DNA of 64,000 nt. Source: Proteiniphilum sp. X52 (GTDB lineage Bacteria; Bacteroidota; Bacteroidia; Bacteroidales; Dysgonomonadaceae). Under the pieces are notes generated by a model that was not told the origin of the DNA, ran no database searches, and saw only the letters and a program-made list of their open reading frames with translations. Positions 34,894 to 43,928 of the stretch are shown here, piece after piece (position 1 is the stretch's first letter; every line of letters starts with the position of its first letter). The stretch lies in the NCBI RefSeq assembly GCF_003712195.1, contig NZ_RDSD01000009.1, forward strand, positions 62,001 through 126,000, read 5' to 3'. Position numbers and translations under genes: made by a program.

Positions 34894-34924
34894 CAAAGTA
34901 ATAAAAGAGTTGTCGAAAAAGCAA
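34894..34924 (-). promoter_or_regulatory. Predicted promoter of korA-korB
   Basis: Minus-strand TTG (34922-34924), 20 bases, TTACTTTG (34894-34901), one mismatch from consensus. The korA start lies about 190 bases downstream. Confidence 0.4.
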
Positions 34925-34968
34925 ATATTTTTCGAGGTAAAGGCAAATCTATTTTTCAGGTGTGTTTT

Positions 34969-35483
34969 TTATTGGAATAATTTTCCGAAATCCTTTTCGC
35001 ATATGAGCAGGGAATACAATTCGTATGCTCTGGCGTAGCTTTGGGCATGAAGGGCCGCGCCGCTGCTGATGCGCTTTACACCACATCTATGATCTTAGCG
35101 AAATTCCCGCTTTCCGCCAGGATTCGTTTTTCGTCTTTTACTACCGAGTCTTCAATATTAATACCTGCCGCACCCATTTTTGCGAGCTGACCAACATGTT
35201 CGTTCACTTTGCCTATGCTCCTGCCATATCCGCCGTCGATATCCACTGAAACGGGAATAGAGACCGATTTGATGATTTTCTCCACAACGAACAACAATTC
35301 ATTGAAACTCATATCCTCGCCATCCCGGTAGCCGAGATTTTCCGCGATGGCGTGTCCGGAGATGCCCACCGCTTTATAACCTGCTTTTTCTGCCAGTTGC
35401 GCACTTTTGGCGTCCCATACGTTTCCCAGGAGAAATGGTTCGTCACCGGAATGGAGCCTTCTGAAATCGTTGATTTTCGACAT
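34969..35483 (-). pseudogene. Isocitrate lyase/PEP-mutase family gene with a large internal deletion
   Basis: The first 135 residues are a good N-terminus of the family (LLGNVWDAKSAQLAEKAGYK, then VSVDIDGGYG and GAAGINIEDSV). The frame then stops at TAA. Immediately after, in another frame, the matching C-terminus continues (KRISSGAALHAQSYARAYEL) for 35 codons to a TAA at 34969. Full-length relatives are about 250-260 residues, so roughly 80 residues of the barrel are missing and the ends are joined out of frame. The product cannot be an active enzyme. Confidence 0.85.
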
Positions 35484-35584
35484 ATTGGGTGATTTTTAAA
35501 TGTTGTCTGATGATTAAACGCAAAACAAAGGTGTATGGTTCAGTCGGTATCCCGAATGTGCCGGCTCTCATGCGATACCGCCCT

Positions 35585-36889
35585 TTATTTTCTTTCAATC
35601 CTTGCTCCCAACGCGTTCAGACGTCGGTCAATATCCTGATATCCCCTGTCGATCTGGTCGATATTATGGATAGTACTCATGCCTTCCGCGCTCATGGCGG
35701 CGATTAACAGTGAGATACCGGCACGTATATCGGGGGATGTCATGGTCATGCCTTTGAGCCGGAATCGTTTACCCATGCCGATCACAGTTGCCCGGTGGGG
35801 ATCACAGAGGATGATCTGTGCTCCCATATCGATCAGTTTGTCCACGAAAAAGAGCCGGCTTTCGAACATTTTCTGGTGGATCAGCACGCATCCTTCCGCT
35901 TTGGTGGCGACAACCAGCATCACGCTGAGCAGATCGGGCGTAAGTCCCGGCCAGGGGGCGTCGGCAATAGTGAGGATGGATCCGTCGATGAATGATTCTA
36001 TGGTATAATCATCTTGTGGTGGAATATGGAGATCGTCACCCCGTTGTTCCACAATAATACCTAAGCGGCGAAAACTTTCGGGGATAATGCCGAGATGGGT
36101 CACTGAAGTATCTTTTATGGTAAGTTCCGAGGCGGTCATGGCTGCCATGCCGATAAAGCTGCCGATCTCGATCATATCGGGCAGCAAACGGTGACGGCAA
36201 CCGGAAAGGGAGGAGACCCCATGTATTGTCAGTCTGTTGGAGCCAATTCCTTCGATTTTTGCTCCCATGCGTACCAGCATCCGGCTCAGCTGTTCCACAT
36301 ATGGTTCACAGGCTGCGTTGTAAATGACCGTTTCCCCTTCGGCAAGGACAGCGGCCATCAACAGGTTGGCAGTGCCGGTAACGGAAGCCTCATCGAGCAG
36401 GATATATTGACCGGACAGTTTTTTGGCAGAAAGCGTGAAGAGTTGTTTTTGCTCATTAAAGATCAGCTCAGCCCCTAATTTCATGATGCCGTTGAAGTGG
36501 GTATCCAGCCTCCGCCGTCCTATTTTATCGCCTCCCGGTTTGGGTACGACCGCTTCTCCGAATCGTGCCAGAAGGGGGCCGACAATCATGATGGAACCCC
36601 GCATCGCGGCGCTCTTTTGCATGAAGTCTTTCGATTGGGTATAGGAGAGGTTTATCTTTTCCGCTTTGAAAGAGTAGTTCTCCCTACCCAGTTTCTTTAC
36701 CTCCACTCCCATATCGGAGAGCAGTGCGATGAGATTGTTCACATCCAGTATATCGGGCACGTTCTCTATGATCACCTCCTGTTGAGTGAGAAGCGTGGCG
36801 CAAATTACCTGCAGAGCCTCGTTCTTTGCTCCCTGTGGTGTGATTTCCCCCTTGAGGCTGCATCCGCCTTCAATGACAAATGATGACAT
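35585..36889 (-). CDS. murA: UDP-N-acetylglucosamine 1-carboxyvinyltransferase
   Basis: A 434-residue enzyme, first committed step of peptidoglycan synthesis, adding enolpyruvate from PEP to UDP-GlcNAc. The front reads GGCSLKGEITPQGAKNEALQ. The active-site loop reads PGGDKIGRRRLDTH: the cysteine of the E. coli PGGCTIG motif is replaced by aspartate. Known Cys-to-Asp MurA enzymes remain active but are not inactivated by fosfomycin. The gene starts 18 bases after murB and probably shares its transcript. Confidence 0.95.
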   Translation of the reverse strand: MSSFVIEGGCSLKGEITPQGAKNEALQVICATLLTQQEVIIENVPDILDVNNLIALLSDMGVEVKKLGRENYSFKAEKINLSYTQSKDFMQKSAAMRGSIMIVGPLLARFGEAVVPKPGGDKIGRRRLDTHFNGIMKLGAELIFNEQKQLFTLSAKKLSGQYILLDEASVTGTANLLMAAVLAEGETVIYNAACEPYVEQLSRMLVRMGAKIEGIGSNRLTIHGVSSLSGCRHRLLPDMIEIGSFIGMAAMTASELTIKDTSVTHLGIIPESFRRLGIIVEQRGDDLHIPPQDDYTIESFIDGSILTIADAPWPGLTPDLLSVMLVVATKAEGCVLIHQKMFESRLFFVDKLIDMGAQIILCDPHRATVIGMGKRFRLKGMTMTSPDIRAGISLLIAAMSAEGMSTIHNIDQIDRGYQDIDRRLNALGARIERK

Positions 36890-36907
36890 GTTGACCGCTT
36901 TTTATAG

Positions 36908-37906
36908 TTAATAAATGCGCACTTCCGGTTCAAGCATTATGCCGAATTGTTTCCGCACTTCCTGTTGTATTTCGTGCATGAAGGCCACAATTTCCCGGCC
37001 GTTTTCGGTGCCATAATTCACAATGATAAGTGAATGGTGGGTACTGGTGCCTACCATTCCGCGCCGCTTCCCTTTATATCCCGCCTTGTCTATCAGGAAT
37101 GCCGCCGACGTTTTGAATTGTCCTTCTCCTACGTTGTAGACAGGGGCATCCGGCAGTTTCAGTTGTAACTGGTCTTTTTCCTGTTGCGTAAGCACGGGAT
37201 TTTTAAAAAAACTTCCGGCATTGGGTAGTATTTTATAATCGGGCAATTTCCGGTTGCGGATACGGATAATGGCATTGCGAACCTGGGCAAGGGTAGGAGA
37301 GGAAATGCCTTCCAACTCACGGCTCAAGTCGATATATCTCTCTTTATATTGAAACGACTTTTCCAATGTGAAAACCACGGAAGTGATTACATGGAGTCCG
37401 GAGCGTTTAAAGATGCTGTCACGGTATCCGAATCCGCACTCCTCGCTGGAGAGTTCTTTGTGATTCCCTGTCTGAAGTTCCACCGCTTTCACCTTGGTGA
37501 TCACCTCCATCACCTCCGTACCGTACGCGCCGATATTCTGAACCGGACTTGCGCCTACCGAACCGGGAATAAGCGACAAATTCTCGATACCGGCGTAACT
37601 GTTCTCCACGCAATAAGCCACAAACTGATCCCAATCTTCCGCCGCGCCGACTTCAATTTCTACGCACCGATCGGTTTCCGTAAGGATATGGATACCCCGC
37701 ATGGCAGGTTTAATGACCAATCCTTCGAAATCTTTGGTGAAAAACAAATTGAAACCGTTCCCAAGCACCAGTTTCCGTTCATCGGGAAAAGTGCGGATGA
37801 TTTCCGAAAGTTCCTCAGCCGATTGCGGTTCACACAATATTTTTGCCGACGCCTTCGTGCGGAAAGAGTTATAGGGTTGCAGTTGTACGTTATATTTGAT
37901 GATCAT
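36908..37906 (-). CDS. murB: UDP-N-acetylenolpyruvoylglucosamine reductase
   Basis: A 332-residue FAD enzyme that reduces the MurA product to UDP-MurNAc. It carries YNSFRTKASAKI, the FAD block VLGNGFNLFFTKDFEGLVIK, and SLIPGSVGASPVQNIGAYG, then GYRDSIFK and PNAGSFFKNP with the catalytic Ser. It is the long type I form like E. coli MurB. It precedes murA by 18 bases. Its promoter sits in a 41-bp sequence duplicated 69 bases upstream. Confidence 0.95.
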   Translation of the reverse strand: MIIKYNVQLQPYNSFRTKASAKILCEPQSAEELSEIIRTFPDERKLVLGNGFNLFFTKDFEGLVIKPAMRGIHILTETDRCVEIEVGAAEDWDQFVAYCVENSYAGIENLSLIPGSVGASPVQNIGAYGTEVMEVITKVKAVELQTGNHKELSSEECGFGYRDSIFKRSGLHVITSVVFTLEKSFQYKERYIDLSRELEGISSPTLAQVRNAIIRIRNRKLPDYKILPNAGSFFKNPVLTQQEKDQLQLKLPDAPVYNVGEGQFKTSAAFLIDKAGYKGKRRGMVGTSTHHSLIIVNYGTENGREIVAFMHEIQQEVRKQFGIMLEPEVRIY

Positions 37907-37930
37907 TTCGGGACAGATCTAATCGAAATG

Positions 37931-37961
37931 CAAATATAACGAAAGCCGGGAGAAAAACCAA
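37931..37961 (-). promoter_or_regulatory. Predicted promoter of murB-murA
   Basis: Minus-strand TTG (37959-37961), exactly 20 bases, TATATTTG (37931-37938), an exact match 25 bases before the murB start codon. Confidence 0.7.
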
Positions 37962-37972
37962 GCTCGCTTGAG
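37932..37972. repeat. 41-bp direct repeat, copy 1 (carries the murB promoter)
   Basis: Identical to 38001-38041 with a period of 69 bases. Contains CAAGCTCGCTTG, which can form a hairpin flanked by A and T runs. Confidence 0.95.
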
Positions 37973-37989
37973 TTTTTCCGAGGCGCCTC

Positions 37990-38133
37990 TTATATCATGG
38001 AAATATAACGAAAGCCGGGAGAAAAACCAAGCTCGCTTGAGGTTTGCGGGTCAAATATCGGCTTGTCCATCAGGGTGCTATCTTTGAAAGCCTTGAAGGA
38101 GAGGAGGATCGAGAGAATGATGATGGGAATCAT
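37990..38133 (-). CDS. 47-residue membrane peptide, possible rhomboid N-terminal remnant
   Basis: The ATG overlaps the stop codon of the sigma factor gene as ATGA, which suggests coupled translation. The peptide begins with a hydrophobic helix (MIPIIILSILLSFKAF) and continues KDSTLMDKPIFDPQ, which resembles the first helix and following loop of Bacteroidetes rhomboid proteases. After that the sequence is encoded by the second copy of the 41-bp repeat. It is more likely the front end of a lost gene than a functional protein. Confidence 0.35.
   Translation of the reverse strand: MIPIIILSILLSFKAFKDSTLMDKPIFDPQTSSELGFSPGFRYISMI
38001..38041. repeat. 41-bp direct repeat, copy 2
   Basis: Identical to copy 1. 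The base just outside differs, so the -7 box reads TATATTTC here instead of TATATTTG. On the minus strand this copy also encodes the end of the small frame at 37990-38133. Confidence 0.95.
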
Positions 38134-38690
38134 GTCCTGTCTTTTATTATTTCGGAGTAATAGGTCTTTATATATTTTCTGATGGTTGCCAGTGATTGCG
38201 AAAATTTATTGTGGACTGTTTGCGTGGTTACCCCTAATTCTTTTGCTACTTGTTTGGCCGGAATACCGTCCACTCTCATCCAAAAACTGTTTTTTGTCAA
38301 CGAGGAACTCTCCCTCAGAGCATCACGTACTATCTCTTTCAGCTCTTCTTTTTCCATATTGTCATAGACGGTTGTGTCGGCCAATAATCCGGCTTCTTCA
38401 ACCGGAATTGTTTCGGGAACAGCAATACGGTATACGTCATAGATACGGAAACGCAAATATTGCAATAGAAAAACTTTCACGCATCCCTCCTTATTGGCGC
38501 GGATGATACGGGGATTTTCCCAAAAAGCGACCCAGAAATTTTGTATGATTTCTTTGGCAATTTCTTTATTGTGCACTTTTGACAATACGAAACAAAGAAT
38601 GGTACTGCCGTACCTTTCGTAGAATCGAGAAAAAGCCTTTTCATCTTTTTCCTCAATGCCATTTAATAATATTTCGTCCGTGGTTTGCAA
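38130..38690 (-). CDS. ECF-type RNA polymerase sigma factor
   Basis: A 186-residue sigma factor with regions 2 and 4 only. Region 2 includes DEKAFSRFYERYGSTILCFV and the helix EIAKEIIQNFWVAFWENP near residue 45. Region 4 has a helix-turn-helix near residues 150-175 (GIPAKQVAKELGVTTQTV). It is divergent from a FecR-type anti-sigma gene and a TonB receptor with an N-terminal signalling domain, the standard cell-surface signalling set in this phylum. The usual target is the fecR-receptor operon opposite. Confidence 0.9.
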   Translation of the reverse strand: MQTTDEILLNGIEEKDEKAFSRFYERYGSTILCFVLSKVHNKEIAKEIIQNFWVAFWENPRIIRANKEGCVKVFLLQYLRFRIYDVYRIAVPETIPVEEAGLLADTTVYDNMEKEELKEIVRDALRESSSLTKNSFWMRVDGIPAKQVAKELGVTTQTVHNKFSQSLATIRKYIKTYYSEIIKDRT

Positions 38691-38814
38691 TGGGTGACAA
38701 AAATAAGAAAAATCTTTGAATCTCCGGGTTGGGCCAACTTTTAACCATATACCCCCGTCGATTCACAAAAAAATAGTAATTTTATCCGTTAAAACGATTA
38801 TCGGCGGTAAAAGA

Positions 38815-39861
38815 ATGACAGAGAAGAAAGAAAATTTACGGGATAGTTTGTCGGCACAAGAAAAAGCAGCCATTACCCGCGATTTGTTCGAAAGATACCG
38901 TAGAGGTAATACCACTCCGGAGGAGAACGACATTATTGAATCTATTGAAAAAGAGGTTATTCCGGAGAAGGAATTTGAAATAACGGATCATCTGATGCAG
39001 GAACTGGAGAATGAAACGAAAGATTTTGTTTTCCGGCAAACAGGTGTAAGGATTGGAAACACTGCATCCTCTGTGAAAAAACGTATCGTCTTTCCGGCTT
39101 TCATCGGTTCAATGGCGGCTATCCTTTTACTCCTTGTCGGCATCTTTCTTTTTTATCAGAAACATAATCAGCCGGCATCGTTGAAGTCCGACCCTGATAC
39201 AGCGCCCATCTTCCAACAATATGTTTCGGGAAACGATATCGAGCATGTCACCTTGCCGGACGGCTCCCAACTCTCTCTCAACACTGGTAGCACGCTGAGT
39301 CTGCGGGAAGGTGGCATGGATGGTGCCATGCGTGAGATATGGCTCGATGAAGGTGAGGTTTTTTTTGATGTGAGAGAGGATAAGGCGAAACCATTTATGG
39401 TGCATCTCCGTGGAGGGTTGACAGTGCAGGTGCTTGGTACAAGTTTCACTATCCAGAGTTATAAAGAGTTGCCATTTCAGGAGATCTGTGTTTTGAGCGG
39501 AAAAGTGAGTCTGGAGACTGGGAAGGGTGAAAATATAGAGTTGAATCCCGACCAGAAAGTAACATACGAAGAATCGGAGAAAAGACTTACCCTTGAGAGC
39601 GTAAACAGCGCGCAAAAAGCCGGATGGCGTACAGGAACGATTGTCCTGGAGAATGCTTCATTGGAAGAACTTCGTTTCCGGGTGCGGCAGTTCTATGGAA
39701 AAGAAATGATCTTTCGGCACACCCCCGGAATAATGTCTGTCAATATCATTTTCGATCGGAGTACTTCTCCTGATGAAGTGGCAACCGAAATAGCCGCGCT
39801 TTACGATTTATCCTACCGGATCACGGCCGATCAGATTATTTTCTTTTCGAAAGGTTCTTAA
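38815..39861 (+). CDS. FecR-family anti-sigma factor
   Basis: A 348-residue protein starting at the ATG giving MTEKKENLRDSLSAQ; the in-frame upstream part is spacer. The N-terminal cytoplasmic half holds the sigma factor. One transmembrane helix spans about residues 90-110 (IGSMAAILLLLVGIFLFYQ). The periplasmic FecR domain follows with VTLPDGSQLSLNTGSTLSL, then VQVLGTSFTI, and a C-terminal domain (DUF4974-like) that faces the receptor signalling domain. It lies 12 bases before the receptor gene. Confidence 0.9.
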   Translation: MTEKKENLRDSLSAQEKAAITRDLFERYRRGNTTPEENDIIESIEKEVIPEKEFEITDHLMQELENETKDFVFRQTGVRIGNTASSVKKRIVFPAFIGSMAAILLLLVGIFLFYQKHNQPASLKSDPDTAPIFQQYVSGNDIEHVTLPDGSQLSLNTGSTLSLREGGMDGAMREIWLDEGEVFFDVREDKAKPFMVHLRGGLTVQVLGTSFTIQSYKELPFQEICVLSGKVSLETGKGENIELNPDQKVTYEESEKRLTLESVNSAQKAGWRTGTIVLENASLEELRFRVRQFYGKEMIFRHTPGIMSVNIIFDRSTSPDEVATEIAALYDLSYRITADQIIFFSKGS

Positions 39862-39873
39862 AGCGTAACGCCA

Positions 39874-42800
39874 ATGAGCCGGCATTTATCCGACATACAA
39901 TATATAATCATATGGATTGTTGTTTTCGCAGGAAACAGCTTCCGTTTGCCGGCTCAGACCATTTCCTTTCCACAGGAGCCGATGCTTTCGAGAATGGAGA
40001 AGATAGCCAATGCCGGCAAAGAAAACGGACAATTTGTCACGTATGAAGGCCGTTTTTTGGAAGGGATTACCGCCCCGGCATTCACAAGCGAGTCGGCAGA
40101 TGTGGAAGAGTGGATACGCCGTTCACTCGAAAACACGCCGCTCTCGTACCGTAAAATGAACGCCAACCGTTTCGTTATTGTCCGCCGCCCTGTTGAAAAA
40201 CAGGCTACAGGCTATCTCTCCGGAAAAATAACCGATGGCTTCGGCGTGGCGCTGCCCGGCGCAACTGTTCGGGTACAAGCCCTGCAAAGAGGTACAATAA
40301 CGGGAATGAACGGTGATTATTCACTGGCGTTGCCTTCCGGAAGTTATCTCGTTCAGGTCGGTTTTATGGGTTATGAAACGGCGCGGATCCAGGATGTGGA
40401 AGTGGGAAAAAACCGGACGACCCGTTTGGATATAATGCTGAAAGAGAGCGATATCCGTCTGGATGAGGTGGTGGTTACTTATACGCAACCCGAAAGCACC
40501 CTTGCAGGCGCGTTACGCGCGCAACGGAACACTCCTTATATCAGTTCCGTTCTCGGCAGTCAACGAATAAACCGGTCTCCCGGAACAACCGTGCAGGATG
40601 CCATGTCGCTCCTGCCGGGCATCAGCTTCGATGAAAACCATTCACAGATCATTCGTGGCACAGGCGGCAGGTGGAATGAAATACTTCTGGACGGTATTCC
40701 GTTGCCGAATTATGACCCTTCCTACAAAATCTTTTCTTTCGATCTGATCCCTGTCGCTTTGGTAGATAATATCCGCCTTCTCAAATCGTCTACTCCCGAT
40801 ATTCCCGTCGGTTTCGCCGGCGGGATCACCGAAATCATCACCAAAGATATTCCTGAACAAAATTATGTGCAGGCAAATGTCTCCTATCAGTTTAATACGA
40901 TCAGTACATTCAAAAACCTGCGTGGGAGGAGAAAAGGGAGTCTTGATCTTATCGGATTTGATGATGGCGGTAGAGGGATACCCGGGGCTTTCCGGGCTGT
41001 CATGCCCGGAATCCCCCGGGAGTTACCCGGCAACACCACCTTGTTTCCCGCCGGACACTTTGCTATTTCCGACAGGAAGTCTTTTCCCCCGCAACATTAT
41101 AACATTACCATTGGTAGGACGTATGCATTGCGGGAAAAAGGCGACCGTTTCGGATTCGTGCTCTCGCTGTCTTACCGGAATAGTTCACTGCGGTCCCTCA
41201 TAAATCATACACAGCGGGGAAGATGGGACTACATAGGGGGCTATATGGGAAGTTTGAACGATAAACAAAACGAGGGACATATTCATCATTATAATAGCGT
41301 AACCGGTGGTATGCTGAATGCGGGGTGGCAATTCGGGAAAAACAGGATCAGTGTCCGGAACGTTTTTACCCGGAGTTTCGATAACGACCTGACGGAAGTC
41401 ACGGCACGTTTGCAGGATATCTCAGGAGTTGAAAGCAATCTCAGCTATCAGTTCTTCAACTATCCCACATTTTCCGACCTGTGTCAGAGTAAACTGGAAG
41501 GGCAACACCTTGTCGGCGGCGTTTTACTGGGATGGAACATGTCGCATACATTCATTCAACGTGAACGGAAAGATGCCGCTTTCTCGGAAATGTACAAACC
41601 GTTGAAAGATGACTCTCTTTTGTATTTTCTGCATCAGCATCCCGAATTGCGGGCTGTCTATCCGGCCTCGAGCGGTTGGTATACCACCCGGGAGCGGAAT
41701 TTTCACGTGGGGTTATCGCTGAGTCATTCTTTCCGGTTATTCAGGATGCTCAACAAAATGACTATCGGTTATGACGGGAATCACAAGCACCTTCGTTTTA
41801 TCTCGAATGAAGCCCTTTACAGCTATGAAAATGGGCAGGATGTTACCGATCCCTCGTCACGGGTTTACCAGGTTCTTGAACGAAATAGTTTTAAAGGTGA
41901 CATGATACAACATCTTTCTTTCTTGATGTTCGAACACCGGTGGGAAGAGAAAATGCGCTTTGTGTGGGGTGTCCGGGGCGATTATGAGGATTACAGGAGA
42001 ATTACCGCCAATGAGCAAACCGTACCCCGTAAGAACCGGAAATGGTACGCTTCACCATCGGCTAATATTGTTTATATGCCACAGAAGAACCTGAATGTGC
42101 GATTGAGTTACCAGCGTTCCGTGATCCGTCCGAAGTTGGCGGATTACATTCCTTATCCTGTGTACGACACCTATCTTCTCGGCACCTCTGTAAACCGTGC
42201 CGTATTTCCTTCTACCGTTCAGGCGGTCGATTTTCTTATTGAAAAATATATCGGTTCGCAGGATATCGTTTCTGCGGGACTGTTTTACAGGCATATCGAC
42301 CGCCCCATAGAACGAATGACCTATCTGTACAGGTATGATGAACGTATGTATGTGCTGCAAAACTCGGACAAAGCCGATAGTTACGGATTTGAAGCGGAAA
42401 TTCGCAAACATTTGGATTTTGTAGGAAATCCCGATTTTTTGAGAAAAACACAACTCTCCGCCGGATTCGTTTTGACACGATCATCGGTGAAAGGTAAAAG
42501 GGTTATGGTCATTCCGGAGGGAGAAGGGGAAACCCAATTTGCCGAAACCGAGAGTACTCAAAAACGGCCGCTTTCAGGACAGACACCTTATCTGTTCAGG
42601 GCGGGGATCAGTTATACCGATAAAAGCCTGCATGCCAATATACTGTTTAACCGCAGCGGACGCCAACTTTTCTTACTGGGTGAAAATGCGTATCAGCATG
42701 AATACCGCGCACCCTTTCATTCGGTTGAGGCGAGTATCAGCTACCGATTCCCTAAGAGCGGGATTGGGCTGAAGTTGAGCGGCCGTAATCTGCTCAATGT

Positions 42801-42975
42801 TACTCAAATTTTTTATACGAATACGCCGGATGATTATGTGCGCGGTGAACATGGTCTTCCCACGGATAGGCTTCTTCCGGGTAAGACCGAAAACTACGAT
42901 AAAGGGCATGATCCTATTGTTCATGAAGTAAAAAACGGACAAAGTTTTATGATCTCTTTGAGTCGTACTTTTTAA
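39874..42975 (+). CDS. TonB-dependent outer-membrane receptor with signalling domain
   Basis: A 1033-residue receptor with a signal peptide ending near LPAQ. An STN-like domain at about residues 48-105 would contact FecR. A carboxypeptidase-regulatory-like beta domain is at 112-195 (LSGKITDGFGVALPGATVRV), a plug at about 205-325 (PGTTVQDAMSLLPGISFDEN), and the rest is the barrel. No SusD-like lipoprotein follows, unlike polysaccharide systems, so the ligand could be a chelate or small molecule. Regulation is expected through the divergent sigma factor and FecR. Confidence 0.88.
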   Translation: MSRHLSDIQYIIIWIVVFAGNSFRLPAQTISFPQEPMLSRMEKIANAGKENGQFVTYEGRFLEGITAPAFTSESADVEEWIRRSLENTPLSYRKMNANRFVIVRRPVEKQATGYLSGKITDGFGVALPGATVRVQALQRGTITGMNGDYSLALPSGSYLVQVGFMGYETARIQDVEVGKNRTTRLDIMLKESDIRLDEVVVTYTQPESTLAGALRAQRNTPYISSVLGSQRINRSPGTTVQDAMSLLPGISFDENHSQIIRGTGGRWNEILLDGIPLPNYDPSYKIFSFDLIPVALVDNIRLLKSSTPDIPVGFAGGITEIITKDIPEQNYVQANVSYQFNTISTFKNLRGRRKGSLDLIGFDDGGRGIPGAFRAVMPGIPRELPGNTTLFPAGHFAISDRKSFPPQHYNITIGRTYALREKGDRFGFVLSLSYRNSSLRSLINHTQRGRWDYIGGYMGSLNDKQNEGHIHHYNSVTGGMLNAGWQFGKNRISVRNVFTRSFDNDLTEVTARLQDISGVESNLSYQFFNYPTFSDLCQSKLEGQHLVGGVLLGWNMSHTFIQRERKDAAFSEMYKPLKDDSLLYFLHQHPELRAVYPASSGWYTTRERNFHVGLSLSHSFRLFRMLNKMTIGYDGNHKHLRFISNEALYSYENGQDVTDPSSRVYQVLERNSFKGDMIQHLSFLMFEHRWEEKMRFVWGVRGDYEDYRRITANEQTVPRKNRKWYASPSANIVYMPQKNLNVRLSYQRSVIRPKLADYIPYPVYDTYLLGTSVNRAVFPSTVQAVDFLIEKYIGSQDIVSAGLFYRHIDRPIERMTYLYRYDERMYVLQNSDKADSYGFEAEIRKHLDFVGNPDFLRKTQLSAGFVLTRSSVKGKRVMVIPEGEGETQFAETESTQKRPLSGQTPYLFRAGISYTDKSLHANILFNRSGRQLFLLGENAYQHEYRAPFHSVEASISYRFPKSGIGLKLSGRNLLNVTQIFYTNTPDDYVRGEHGLPTDRLLPGKTENYDKGHDPIVHEVKNGQSFMISLSRTF

Positions 42976-43177
42976 TAATAACCTCCATCTTTTAATCCTC
43001 CGGTTTAATAATTCCTTTGCCTGACAGTGACAGTCCGATTTTTTTCTCCCTTCCTCTTTCCCGCTCTCTCCCTTTCATGTTTTTTAACTGAATAACCGGT
43101 TAGTTTTTTCCCGAATTCCACGTAATGTAAAAACAATGTACATATACTGTTGGTATGCCATTTAGGGCTTAGTGGAT

Positions 43178-43918
43178 ATGATTAAAGATAAAAAAGTAGT
43201 GATTGTAATGCCGGCATATAATGCCGAACAAACACTGGAAAGAACCTATAGTGAAATACCTTTTGATATCGTGGATGAAGTGATTTTGACAGACGACGGC
43301 AGTAACGATGATACCCTAAAGGTTGCTGAGGAATTAGGTATCCGTGAAATCCAGGTACATGTCCGCAACAGAGGATACGGAGGTAATCAGAAAACCTGCT
43401 ATAATCGCGCATTGGAACTGAATGCCGATATCATTATTATGCTTCACCCTGATTATCAATATACCCCTAAACTTATTGCCTCTATGGCGTATCTCATCGC
43501 CAATGGGGTGTATCCGGTGGTCTTCGCATCTCGTATCTTGGGCAAAGGAGCCATTAAAGGGGGAATGCCTTTGATAAAATATATCGCCAACCGGGGGTTG
43601 ACTTTCTTCCAGAACATATTATTAAATCAGAAACTATCTGAGTATCATACCGGGTACCGGGCTTTCTCGGCTGAGGTGCTTCGCAATATCAATTTCAATG
43701 CTAATTCCGATGATTTTATATTTGATAATGAAATTATTTCCCAAATTTTTTATCAAGGCTACGAAATAGCGGAGATCACCTGTCCTACCCGCTACTTCAA
43801 AGAAGCGTCTTCCATCAACTTCAGGCGCAGTATTGTCTACGGGATGGGTGTGCTGAGGGTTTCCATGATGTATCCTTTCTGTAAATGGGGATGGATAAAG
43901 TCGGGATTATATCAATAG
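43178..43918 (+). CDS. GT2-family glycosyltransferase
   Basis: A 246-residue cytoplasmic or membrane-associated transferase, started at the ATG giving MIKDKKVVIVMPAYNAE; a GTG two codons earlier is possible. The GT-A fold shows VVIVMPAYNAEQTLERTY, TDDGSNDDT and a DXD-like MLHPDYQY. It resembles dolichyl- or undecaprenyl-phosphate sugar synthases (DPM1-like) without the C-terminal membrane helices. It is followed 10 bases later by a polytopic transferase that would use such a lipid-linked sugar. The 202-base gap before it shows no gene. Confidence 0.85.
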   Translation: MIKDKKVVIVMPAYNAEQTLERTYSEIPFDIVDEVILTDDGSNDDTLKVAEELGIREIQVHVRNRGYGGNQKTCYNRALELNADIIIMLHPDYQYTPKLIASMAYLIANGVYPVVFASRILGKGAIKGGMPLIKYIANRGLTFFQNILLNQKLSEYHTGYRAFSAEVLRNINFNANSDDFIFDNEIISQIFYQGYEIAEITCPTRYFKEASSINFRRSIVYGMGVLRVSMMYPFCKWGWIKSGLYQ

Positions 43919-43928
43919 TTTTATACAT

